34,418 nt of DNA from Bacteroidales bacterium UBA2800 (GTDB lineage: Bacteria; Bacteroidota; Bacteroidia; Bacteroidales; Paludibacteraceae), in assembly GCA_002351925.1 (NCBI GenBank), contig DEHM01000026.1:379-34796 (forward strand), read 5' to 3'. The number at the start of each line of letters is the position of its first letter. The first letter of the stretch is position 1. Below, one piece after another: positions 26,310-32,563 of the stretch. The notes below the pieces were generated by a model. That model searched no databases and had not been told where the DNA came from. It was given only the letters and a program-made list of their open reading frames with translations. The position numbers were made by a program, and so were the translations under genes.

Positions 26310-27008
26310 TTATGATTTATTTTTTATTCGGATTTCCGGAGTGCTCTGCAGCACTACCGAGTTGGCAGGAACGTCCTGCGTGAGCCATACGTTACCGCCG
26401 ATAATCGTGTCATGTCCGATGCGGACGCGACCGAGGATGGAGGTGTTCGAATAGACGGTCACATGGTCCTCCAAGATCGGGTGACGCGGGACATCCATCG
26501 GACGGCCCTGTTCATCGTATTCGAAGTTCTTTGCTCCCAACGTAACACCCTGATAGAGAACCACATGCGAACCGATGATGGCAGTAGCACCGATGACGAC
26601 ACCTGTGCCGTGGTCAATACAGAAATGGTCGCCTATCTGCGCTGCAGGGTGAATGTCTATTCCGGTTCGGCTGTGCGCCAACTCGGTCAACATACGCGGA
26701 ATACGCGGCACTCCTAATTGATACAACGCGTGCGCGGTACGGAAATGAATCATCACTTGCGTAAGCGGATAACTGAGCACCACTTCACCGCGGTCGGTTA
26801 CCGCCGGATCGTTATGGAGCATCGCATCCACATCGGTGTTCACCATACGCGCTATCTCGGGTATCTGCGTCCGGAAGGCTTCCGGTAACCGAAGTTCGGC
26901 AGGCATCTCCATCGCAGGGAAGAAGTCAGGGAACACTTCACCGCGCATGTATGCCATGAAGCGCTTCAGCAAATCTATGGAAGGGATGTAAGTCACAAAA
27001 AAAATCAA
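26310..27008 (-). CDS. cysE: Serine O-acetyltransferase, N terminus uncertain
   Basis: Up to 232 residues; makes O-acetylserine for CysK. The left-handed beta-helix region is clear: IDIHPAAQIGDHFCIDHGTGVVIGATAIIGSHVVLYQGVTLGA (catalytic His and Asp segments), then PILEDHVTVYSNTSILGRVRIGHDTIIGGNVWLTQDVP. The helical N-terminal domain is shorter than in the long (EpsC-like) relatives, starting near the PSxxLLxxFM block. No ATG exists before this block: the candidate starts are TTG 27008 or GTG 26996, and an in-frame stop lies at 27020-27018 inside the repeat array. The next ATG (26957) would remove more conserved sequence. It follows cysK by 16 bp and precedes lpd by 5 bp. Confidence 0.88.
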   Translation of the reverse strand: MIFFVTYIPSIDLLKRFMAYMRGEVFPDFFPAMEMPAELRLPEAFRTQIPEIARMVNTDVDAMLHNDPAVTDRGEVVLSYPLTQVMIHFRTAHALYQLGVPRIPRMLTELAHSRTGIDIHPAAQIGDHFCIDHGTGVVIGATAIIGSHVVLYQGVTLGAKNFEYDEQGRPMDVPRHPILEDHVTVYSNTSILGRVRIGHDTIIGGNVWLTQDVPANSVVLQSTPEIRIKNKS

Positions 27009-27029
27009 AATTAAGAATTAAGAATTAAT
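27009..27029. repeat. Tandem array AATTAAG, period 7 bp, 3 units
   Basis: Two perfect AATTAAG units and one AATTAAT, followed by a decayed TTAAT. It sits at the cysK-cysE junction. It contributes the cysK stop codon (TAA, 27027-27025) and the in-frame stop that limits the cysE open frame upstream. Confidence 0.85.
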
Positions 27030-27924
27030 TTAATACAGACAGGTATCTTTCGCCGGTGTCAGGCAACAGAGCCACGATAGTACGGCCGGCATATTCGGGT
27101 TGTTGCGCCAGTTGCATGGCGGCATGGAAGGCACAGCCGGAGGATATACCTACCAGCAGGCCGTATTGCTCTGCGAGTTGTTTAGCCGCAGCCATCGCCT
27201 CTTCGTCGGTCACCGTCAGCACACGGTCTACAAACCCTGTCTGGTAGGTCTCCGGCACAAATCCCGCACCGATACCTTGGATCTTATGCGGACCGGCATT
27301 CCCGCCGGAGAGCACAGGCGACGCAGCCGGCTCAACGGCGATGATCTCCACCGCAAGGTTCTTCTCTTTGAGCGCACGCCCTACTCCACTCACCGTACCG
27401 CCGGTACCCACGCCTGCTACGAACACATCCACACTGCCTTCGGTATCGTTCCATATCTCTTGTCCTGTCGTGGCGTAATGGATAGCAGGGTTGGCGGGAT
27501 TAACAAACTGACCAAGGATGATACTGCCGGGAGTTGCGTCACGTAACTCTTCGGCTTTGGCTATCGCTCCTTTCATGCCCTGCGCACCAGGCGTGAGCAC
27601 CAGTTCAGCACCATAGAGTGCCAACAGGTTTCTCCGCTCCTGAGACATGGTGTCCGGCATCGTGAGAAGCACACGATACCCTTTGAGCCGACCTATCCAC
27701 GCAAGGCCGACACCTGTATTGCCACTGGTGGGCTCGATGATGGTACCGCCGGGCAGCAAAAGGCCGCGTTGTTCCGCATCTTCTATCATCGCCAGCGCCG
27801 TGCGGTCCTTCACCGAACCGCCGGGATTAAAACGCTCCAGCTTGAGTAACAAGCGGGCTTGCCCGACTGGTATTTCCAGCATCGGCGTGCGACCGATGAG
27901 TTCTATGAGGGAGTGACAGATCAT
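27025..27924 (-). CDS. cysK: Cysteine synthase (O-acetylserine sulfhydrylase)
   Basis: A 299-residue PLP enzyme that makes cysteine from O-acetylserine and sulfide. The PLP lysine is Lys39 in FNPGGSVKDRTA, the substrate loop is PTSGNTGVGLAW, the phosphate-binding loop is GVGTGGTVSGVGRALKE, and GIGAGFVPE and LVGISSGCAFHAA are conserved. The length is typical for the family. It lies in an operon with cysE, which makes its substrate and forms the CysE-CysK complex in many bacteria. The ATG at 27924 is 2 bp from one repeat array, and the stop codon is in another. Confidence 0.96.
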   Translation of the reverse strand: MICHSLIELIGRTPMLEIPVGQARLLLKLERFNPGGSVKDRTALAMIEDAEQRGLLLPGGTIIEPTSGNTGVGLAWIGRLKGYRVLLTMPDTMSQERRNLLALYGAELVLTPGAQGMKGAIAKAEELRDATPGSIILGQFVNPANPAIHYATTGQEIWNDTEGSVDVFVAGVGTGGTVSGVGRALKEKNLAVEIIAVEPAASPVLSGGNAGPHKIQGIGAGFVPETYQTGFVDRVLTVTDEEAMAAAKQLAEQYGLLVGISSGCAFHAAMQLAQQPEYAGRTIVALLPDTGERYLSVLN

Positions 27925-27926
27925 AT

Positions 27927-27968
27927 ATGATTTATGATTTATGATTTCAAATTTATGATTTATGATTT
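27927..27968. repeat. Tandem array ATGATTT, period 7 bp, 6 units
   Basis: Six units: three perfect ATGATTT, one variant CAAATTT, then two more perfect copies. It fills the whole gap between the C_GCAxxG_C_C gene and cysK. It supplies the last codons and the TAA stop (27962-27960) of the former and ends 2 bp before the cysK ATG. Confidence 0.92.
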
Positions 27969-28445
27969 GATGTTGCGCAAGTAAATGCGGACGGCCTCGG
28001 CAATCATCTCCGGACAGGGACGTTTCTCGTAGTATTCAGGGGTACGCTCTGCCGGACGCGGATCCAGATCCAACTTGCAATCACACTGTCCCTTCGGCGC
28101 CAGCCCCAGCAACTCCGCACAGATAAGACTTCCGTATTTGCCTTTGAATTCTCCGGCCAGTTGCTGAACGAACGCATAATTCTTCATCTTGCCGTCGTTG
28201 TCATGAGGCGTGGCCGATCCGTTGTGCAGCCCCGCAAGCATGAACATACCGCTGGCAGCACCGCAGACCAGACGCATCCTGCCCATGCCGCCACCAAACG
28301 ATGCGGACAGGCGCAAGGCCAGCTGCTCGTCCTGCACACCGTAGATATCCGCGCACGACGCAAACACCGCCTGCGCACAATTAAATCCCTCGTGGAACAA
28401 CTCCACCGCCCTCTGGGCACGTGCTTCTATCTCTTGCTCGTTCAT
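27960..28445 (-). CDS. C_GCAxxG_C_C family protein
   Basis: A 161-residue protein of the C_GCAxxG_C_C family (TIGR01909), whose function is not established; it is suspected to bind metal or act in redox chemistry. The family cysteines are visible: HEGFNCAQAVFASC, the GCAxxG-equivalent VCGAASGMFM (reads C-G-A-A-S-G), then ICAELLG, QCDCK and the C-terminal RPCPEMI. The position between an acyltransferase and the cysteine-synthesis genes would fit a sulfur or redox link, but that is inference. The last two codons before the stop (KS) come from the ATGATTT array. Confidence 0.85.
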   Translation of the reverse strand: MNEQEIEARAQRAVELFHEGFNCAQAVFASCADIYGVQDEQLALRLSASFGGGMGRMRLVCGAASGMFMLAGLHNGSATPHDNDGKMKNYAFVQQLAGEFKGKYGSLICAELLGLAPKGQCDCKLDLDPRPAERTPEYYEKRPCPEMIAEAVRIYLRNIKS

Positions 28446-28452
28446 ATCTATT

Positions 28453-28487
28453 CGCTAATCGCTAAACGTTAAACGCTAAACGTTATT
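28453..28487. repeat. Degenerate tandem array, core CGCTAA, period 7 bp, 5 units
   Basis: Five 7-bp units (CGCTAAT, CGCTAAA, CGTTAAA, CGCTAAA, CGTTATT). It fills the junction between the acyltransferase gene and the C_GCAxxG_C_C gene. It supplies the TAG stop (28478-28476) and the preceding Asn-Val codons of the acyltransferase. Confidence 0.9.
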
Positions 28488-29120
28488 ATACCAACTCTCC
28501 AACTGTTCGTTGAAGGCCCGCTTGTCCATCGTCTGTGCCCAGCGACGCACATCGTCTGTATGGTCTTCAAAGTGCAACGTCACCGTGCGACGCCACTTCC
28601 ATTTCTTGGGTTTGAGTTTCGACCAACGGCTCGTCTCCAGTCCACGCATGCGGCAGAGTATCACCTTCACGCCTTCCGGCAACTCCTTACACACCTCGTA
28701 CGCCATGCGCCGGTTGCCTATCACTTCACGATCAACCGTCTTCACGTGGCCCGAGGGATAGAAACAGATCTCCTTCCCCTGCGCCAGACTATCGATAGCA
28801 ATCCTGCTCAGGTTCGCCGCAGCGGCCACACCCTCTTCCCTACTCATCGCACTCTTCTGCAGGTCCGGCACCTCAATAGCGTCAGCCATGCGCAAGATGC
28901 GACCGTACAACCAGTGACGCATAAAGAGTTCGTCGGTCATGGGACGAATCGGCAACCACCACTCCTCACTAAACAGAATCAGCGGATCCACATAAGCCGT
29001 GTGATTAGGCAGCACCAGATGCACAGCACCGTCACGCAACACCTCTTCTCCTGTTACCTGTACATCATAGTGCAGATGGAAGAAAAAGCGACAGATCTTA
29101 CCAAACGTAAATCGATTCAT
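28476..29120 (-). CDS. PlsC-like 1-acyl-glycerol-phosphate acyltransferase family protein
   Basis: A 214-residue membrane-associated acyltransferase. Block I is the catalytic HX4D in PNHTAYVDPL, and block III-like FYPSGH corresponds to the FPEGT/FPSG motif of the family. The N terminus is amphipathic. The acceptor (lysophosphatidate, an aminolipid or other) cannot be decided. It is the first gene of the operon continuing with C_GCAxxG_C_C, cysK, cysE and lpd. The ATG at 29120 is just 4 nt downstream of the -7 box and the next Met lies beyond the HX4D motif, so translation almost certainly starts at or near the 5' end of the mRNA. Confidence 0.85.
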   Translation of the reverse strand: MNRFTFGKICRFFFHLHYDVQVTGEEVLRDGAVHLVLPNHTAYVDPLILFSEEWWLPIRPMTDELFMRHWLYGRILRMADAIEVPDLQKSAMSREEGVAAAANLSRIAIDSLAQGKEICFYPSGHVKTVDREVIGNRRMAYEVCKELPEGVKVILCRMRGLETSRWSKLKPKKWKWRRTVTLHFEDHTDDVRRWAQTMDKRAFNEQLESWYNNV

Positions 29121-29124
29121 GCCG

Positions 29125-29156
29125 CAAAATTACTACATTTTTCTCAAATATGCAAA
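29125..29156 (-). promoter_or_regulatory. Promoter of the acyltransferase-cys-lpd operon
   Basis: On the minus strand, TTTG (29153-29156) and TAATTTTG (29125-29132), spacer 20 bp, extended -33 TTTGCATAT. Only CGGC separates the -7 box from the ATG, indicating a leaderless transcript. Confidence 0.85.
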
Positions 29157-29171
29157 AAAAATGCAATAAAA

Positions 29172-29203
29172 TTTGGTCAATTCAAAAAAAAGCAGTACTT
29201 TTG
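29172..29203 (+). promoter_or_regulatory. Promoter of tRNA-Ser
   Basis: TTTG (29172-29175) and TACTTTTG (29196-29203) with a 20-bp spacer, 13 bp before the tRNA. The bases after the -33 (GTCAATTC) lack the CAyAT extension of most promoters here, while the second half of the spacer matches the murF-alr promoter. Confidence 0.87.
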
Positions 29204-29216
29204 CAGCCGCTTTTGA

Positions 29217-29305
29217 GGAAAGTTGTCTGAGTGGTCGAAAGAGCCGCACTCGAAATGCGGTGTACGCATTACGTCGTACCGGGGGTTCGAATCCCTCACT
29301 TTCCG
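29217..29305 (+). tRNA. tRNA-Ser (anticodon CGA)
   Basis: The acceptor stem is GGAAAGT (29217-29223) paired with ACTTTCC (29298-29304), with discriminator G at 29305. The anticodon stem CCGCA/TGCGG encloses CTCGAAA with anticodon CGA at 29251-29253, reading UCG codons. A long variable arm with a GTACG/CGTAC stem is the class II mark of tRNA-Ser. The T arm is GGGGG-TTCGAAT-CCCTC. The 3' CCA is not encoded. The trailer contains a GTAA-looped hairpin (29317-29330) and then a terminator. Confidence 0.96.
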
Positions 29306-29347
29306 CAAGCGGAAAGCTCGGGTAACCGAGTGATTTGCTGAAACGAT

Positions 29348-29374
29348 AAACGGAAGTCCATTGGGCTTCCGTTT
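29348..29374. terminator. Intrinsic terminator after tRNA-Ser, possibly bidirectional
   Basis: A perfect 9-bp stem, AAACGGAAG (29348-29356) with CTTCCGTTT (29366-29374), and a further CC/GG match in the loop. T-rich on both sides. It ends the tRNA transcript and could also stop the leftward murF-alr transcript. Confidence 0.8.
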
Positions 29375-29376
29375 GT

Positions 29377-29437
29377 TATTGTACAGAATATCAGGCAGAT
29401 AGAGTTTACTATGAACTGAATGATATTCTGTACAATA
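29377..29437. repeat. 17-bp perfect inverted repeat with 27-nt loop
   Basis: TATTGTACAGAATATCA (29377-29393) is repeated in inverse at 29421-29437. A 9-bp direct repeat GAGTTTACT occurs in the loop (29402-29410) and again at 29449-29457. No gene, transposase remnant or -33/-7 pair is seen between the tRNA terminator and 29531. The remaining bases hold a T8 run (29477-29484 region) and a GGGATT/AATCCC hairpin. Confidence 0.85.
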
Positions 29438-29531
29438 TTTGTCTGTCTGAGTTTACTCAAGCAAGCAAATCGCTCTTTTTTTTGTACAAGGTGCCAGCGG
29501 CAGCTTGTTGGGATTACGTAGCAATCCCGTT

Positions 29532-30296
29532 TTATAGCGGATGAAAAATATCCATGCCGAAAGCCCGTGTGAAAGCATCGTCTTTCCTCAGTCGCTCCGC
29601 GGTGTCGAGCTGCACACCCTGGCCGGGCGTCATCAGCAGTATGCGGTCACTCAAGGCCAGCGCCAGATCCAACTCGTGCGTCGAGATCAGTATCGTCTTC
29701 TGCTGCTCATGCGCCAGGCGCCGCAGCAGACGCAGAATCAGTATCCGGTGCGGCAGATCCAAATGCGCCGTAGGCTCATCCAGCAGGATGATTGGCGTCT
29801 GTTGCGCCAAGGCCTTGGCTATCAGTATCCGCTGTTTCTCACCATCAGAATGCGCATTAAAGAAGGTCTTCGAGATATCGAGATCTCGAGCTGTCGAGCT
29901 ATCGAATCCCACCGCACGCAACGCCTCCTCAATAATCCGCTCATCCTCTGCCTTCAACCCGTCCAGGAACGACGAATACGGATACCTACCCAGCGCCACG
30001 ACATCATGCACCGTCGTGTTGTCCATCGACAGCCTTTCCGTCAGCACCAGCGCCACACTCTTCGCATCCTGACTCCTGACTCCTGATTCCTGAATCCTGT
30101 ACTCCCCACCCAGCGCCGGCTGCAGACCCGCCAGCGTACGCAACAAGGTCGATTTGCCGCAACCGTTCGGACCCAGCATACACACCATCTCGCCGGCATT
30201 CAGCGAGAAATCTAAATCGGTCTGTACGCTGTGCTCTGTATTCTGTACTCTGTACCCGATCGTCAGCTTATTCGTAGAAATAGATACGTTGGACAC
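29532..30296 (-). CDS. FecE-like ABC transporter ATPase carrying three repeat insertions
   Basis: A 254-residue ATPase of the iron-siderophore/cobalamin (FecE/BtuD) family. Walker A is GPNGCGKS (42-49), the Q-loop region VALVLTERLS, the signature HSDGEKQR (149-156, a variant of LSDGE), Walker B IILLDEPTAHLD (about 169-180) and the switch ISTHELD. It would energise uptake of an iron chelate or corrinoid, but no permease or binding-protein gene is in the window. The GTG start at 30296 overlaps the murF-alr end by 29 bp. Residues 15-26, 66-77 and 130-143 are encoded by three different repeat arrays, all outside the ATP-binding motifs. Confidence 0.88.
   Translation of the reverse strand: MSNVSISTNKLTIGYRVQNTEHSVQTDLDFSLNAGEMVCMLGPNGCGKSTLLRTLAGLQPALGGEYRIQESGVRSQDAKSVALVLTERLSMDNTTVHDVVALGRYPYSSFLDGLKAEDERIIEEALRAVGFDSSTARDLDISKTFFNAHSDGEKQRILIAKALAQQTPIILLDEPTAHLDLPHRILILRLLRRLAHEQQKTILISTHELDLALALSDRILLMTPGQGVQLDTAERLRKDDAFTRAFGMDIFHPL
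29870..29909. repeat. Degenerate tandem array, core TCGAG, period 8 bp, 4-5 units
   Basis: Four 8-bp units of TCGAG plus three variable bases (ATA, ATC, CTG, CTA), and a degenerate fifth (TCGAATCC). In the ABC ATPase gene, encoding residues around 130-143 (SSTARDLDIS) just before the signature motif. Confidence 0.88.
30067..30101. repeat. Degenerate tandem array, core TCCTG, period 7 bp, 5 units
   Basis: Five 7-bp units of TCCTG plus two variable bases (AC, AC, AT, AA, TA). In the ABC ATPase gene, encoding residues about 66-77 (YRIQESGVRSQD) between Walker A and the Q-loop. Confidence 0.9.
30220..30254. repeat. Degenerate tandem array, core CTGT, period 7 bp, 5 units
   Basis: Five 7-bp units (GTCTGTA, CGCTGTG, CTCTGTA, TTCTGTA, CTCTGTA). 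In the ABC ATPase gene, encoding residues about 15-26 (YRVQNTEHSVQT) in the N-terminal beta-sheet ahead of Walker A. Confidence 0.9.
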
Positions 30297-32088
30297 GGCG
30301 ACTTACTGATGTTAATATCTCATATGTGATCGTGCCGAGTTTGTCGGCCAGTTGCTCCAGCGGCATGTGTTCACCAAACACCTCGACGATATCGCCTGGG
30401 CGTGCATCAGCACCGGTCACGTCAATCATCGCCTGGTCCATGCACACGTTACCCACCACCGGACAACGTTTGCCGCGCACCCATACCTCACCGCCGTAAT
30501 TCGAGAAACGACGGTCGAAACCATCGGCGTAGCCGATAGGTATCACGGCTATCGTGCGGTCTTCGTCCAGCTTCGTATGCCTACCGTAACCTATCGTCTC
30601 GCCGGCCTTCACGGTCTTGACGGACAAGATCGTCGTCTCCAGCGTGCACACGTTGCGCAGTTTAGCGCCGGCGAACGAGAAACCGTACAATCCTATTCCC
30701 AATCGGCACATGTCGAACTGGTACTCGCTGAACCGCTCGATGCCGGCAGAGTTGCAGATATGCTTGATGATCGGATAATTGAGACCGGCTTTGAGCTCTT
30801 CGGCACAAGCATCGAAATACTTGATTTGCGAGAGGGTAAAATCGTCAAACTGCGCCTCGTCGCTACCCGCCAGGTGCGAGAACACCGACGCCACACGCAC
30901 CGCCTTCTGATGGTTCAGACGGTCGATCAGCCACGGCATATCCTCCTTGTAGAAGCCCAGACGGTGCATGCCCGAGTCGATCTTCACGTGTATCGGCACA
31001 TACTCCAGTCCCTTCGCTTGCGCCGCCGCGATGACGGTCTTGAGCGACTGGTGACTATATACATTCGGCTCCAGGTTGTTCTCCAGTATCAGGTCCATCG
31101 CCGCCACTTCCGGATCCATGATGATGATCGGCAGCGTGATACCGGCACGACGCAGTTCCACACCCTCGTCAGCCACGGCTACCGCCAAGTAATCTACTAG
31201 CCCGCTGGCTTGCAGCGCCTTGCTCACTTCCACGCTACCCGCTCCGTAAGCAAAAGCTTTCACCATACAGGTCAGCTTGGTCTCCGGCCGCAACTTGCTG
31301 CGGAAATAACGTACGTTGTCCACCAGCGCCGACAGATTCACTTTCAGCACCGTCTCGTGCGTCTGCTGCAGTATCCTACCGGCTATCGTCTCCTCGTCAT
31401 ATCCCAGCGCACGCATCACAGCCGCACAGGTACGTACGTTCTGGTGCGTCGGGTCTTCTATCACCCGCTCCGCATGCACAAACAGCTTCATCTTCTCCGC
31501 CCTTTTCTGCTCCAGCGACGCAAAGCCCTCGTCGTGCTCATGACCGATATACGTGATCACACCTATCGTCGGTCGTATAATCCGCTCCAGCTTCTCCATC
31601 TCTCCGGGCTGACTGATTCCCGCTTCGAAGATTGCCAAAAGAGGCTTGTCTGAAGGCTGAAGGCTGATGGCTGAAAGCTGCCACACACTCAGCGGCACTC
31701 CTATCTGCGAGTTATACGACCGCGGCGACCGAATCACCTCATAGTCGTCTTTCAGCAGCTGGTACAGCCATTCTTTCACCACCGTCTTGCCGTTCGAGCC
31801 GGTGATACCGATCACAGTCCCCCCGAAGCGCGCACGCACCGCCGCCGCCAAGTCCTGCAAGGCCGCTACCGCATCGCCCGTAACGAACGCACGCACTCCT
31901 CTTCCGGCCAACTCCTCTATATACTTCGCCCCGTCGTTCTTCTCCGTCTTGATGGCGAAAAAGAGCGTCGCTTCCGGCTCGCTGCCCAGCTTACGGCTGT
32001 CGGTCAAAAGATAGCGTATATCCGGATCACCGCCGCCTCTTACCTCCAGACGGTCACCCAGTATACTCCGTATTTCCGAACATTTCAT
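30268..32088 (-). CDS. MurF-alanine racemase fusion with a shortened MurF half
   Basis: A 606-residue protein. The Bacteroidetes fusion of MurF (adds D-Ala-D-Ala to the peptidoglycan precursor) and alanine racemase normally exceeds 800 residues. Residues 1-96 match the Mur N-terminal domain, with P-loop GSNGKT (97-102) and FEAGISQPGEM. Two blocks are missing: about residue 203, between EKMKLF and HQNVRTCAAVMRALGY, and everything after EETIAGRI (about 238), including the whole MurF C-terminal domain. From HETVLKVNLSAL (about 244) the Alr half is complete: PLP Lys277 (CMVKAFAYGAG), TIGYGRH, IPIGYADGFDRR and VCMDQAMIDV. Racemase activity is likely; ligase activity is doubtful. Residues about 136-147 come from a GCTGA array. 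Confidence 0.9.
   Translation of the reverse strand: MKCSEIRSILGDRLEVRGGGDPDIRYLLTDSRKLGSEPEATLFFAIKTEKNDGAKYIEELAGRGVRAFVTGDAVAALQDLAAAVRARFGGTVIGITGSNGKTVVKEWLYQLLKDDYEVIRSPRSYNSQIGVPLSVWQLSAISLQPSDKPLLAIFEAGISQPGEMEKLERIIRPTIGVITYIGHEHDEGFASLEQKRAEKMKLFVHAERVIEDPTHQNVRTCAAVMRALGYDEETIAGRILQQTHETVLKVNLSALVDNVRYFRSKLRPETKLTCMVKAFAYGAGSVEVSKALQASGLVDYLAVAVADEGVELRRAGITLPIIIMDPEVAAMDLILENNLEPNVYSHQSLKTVIAAAQAKGLEYVPIHVKIDSGMHRLGFYKEDMPWLIDRLNHQKAVRVASVFSHLAGSDEAQFDDFTLSQIKYFDACAEELKAGLNYPIIKHICNSAGIERFSEYQFDMCRLGIGLYGFSFAGAKLRNVCTLETTILSVKTVKAGETIGYGRHTKLDEDRTIAVIPIGYADGFDRRFSNYGGEVWVRGKRCPVVGNVCMDQAMIDVTGADARPGDIVEVFGEHMPLEQLADKLGTITYEILTSVSRRVQRIYFYE
31649..31683. repeat. Degenerate tandem array, core GCTGA, period 7 bp, 4-5 units
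   Basis: One TCTGA unit then three GCTGA units (variable pairs AG, AG, TG, AA) and a degenerate fifth unit (GCTGCCA). In the MurF half of the fusion, encoding the insertion around residues 136-147 (QLSAISLQPSDK). It shares its TCTGA-then-GCTGA order with the arrays at 13463-13490 and 34148-34182. Confidence 0.9.
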
Positions 32089-32112
32089 ATCGCTAAAATC
32101 GTATTACGGCTA

Positions 32113-32144
32113 CAAAAGTACTGCTTTTTTTTGACATGTGCAAA
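32113..32144 (-). promoter_or_regulatory. Promoter of murF-alr and the ABC ATPase
   Basis: On the minus strand, TTTG (32141-32144) and TACTTTTG (32113-32120), spacer 20 bp, with TTTGCACATGTCAA as in the GH97 promoter. The leader before ATG 32088 is 24 nt. Confidence 0.87.
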
Positions 32145-32170
32145 AATTTTAGCAAAAAGTAGCAAAAATG

Positions 32171-32202
32171 TTTGTGTATTCGGAATTTTTTTCGTACCTT
32201 TG
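32171..32202 (+). promoter_or_regulatory. Promoter of the two membrane-protein genes
   Basis: TTTG (32171-32174) and TACCTTTG (32195-32202), spacer 20 bp, 38 bp before ATG 32241. Divergent from the murF-alr promoter; here TTTG is followed by TGTATTC. Confidence 0.87.
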
Positions 32203-32240
32203 CGCCGCAAATTAGTCAATAACCAAACTACTTTATCATT

Positions 32241-32537
32241 ATGATCCTTATCATTCTTCTCATTTTGGCATGGTGGTTTTTCTACAAGAAGACCTACTAT
32301 GTCCGTATCGAGAGTGTAGGCGACGATGTCGCTACACAGGAGCAGGTGCTCAAGATCCAACTCGAGACCACCCTGCGTAACGCTATCGAGATCACCAAGA
32401 ACACCCCCTTCCTCGTCGAGGCAGGCAACTTCCTCAACGCCAAGAGTGTGGCACGCGAAATCAAGCGCAACGGCGGTGACGCCAAGGTCACTTTCCATTG
32501 GGCATGGAGCAAACCCCAACCGGGTCCCATCAAGTAA
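32241..32537 (+). CDS. Small single-span membrane protein, unknown function
   Basis: 98 residues that I do not recognise. Residues 1-14 (MILIILLILAWWFF) form one membrane segment ending in YKK, so the remainder is probably cytoplasmic by the positive-inside rule. It has an acidic, then basic soluble part (TTLRNAIEITKNTPFLVEAGNFLNAKSVAREIKRNGGDAKVTFHW) with predicted alpha-beta character. The part from TLRNAIEITK to KVTFHW resembles the short fold in which a helix precedes GGDAKV-type strands, as in ribosomal protein L7/L12, but this is only a visual resemblance. It has its own promoter and lies 26 bp upstream of the larger membrane protein, with which it is probably co-transcribed. Confidence 0.75.
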   Translation: MILIILLILAWWFFYKKTYYVRIESVGDDVATQEQVLKIQLETTLRNAIEITKNTPFLVEAGNFLNAKSVAREIKRNGGDAKVTFHWAWSKPQPGPIK

Positions 32538-32563
32538 TTCACCCTCTTAAAATCGTTACAACT

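Noticed and set aside
27927..27968. A CRISPR-like repeat
   Set aside because: Units are 7 bp with no spacers and there are no cas genes; this is a short tandem array.
29306..29531. An integrated mobile element at the tRNA-Ser 3' end
   Set aside because: No integrase, no second copy of the tRNA 3' end and no cargo; only an inverted repeat, which is reported separately.
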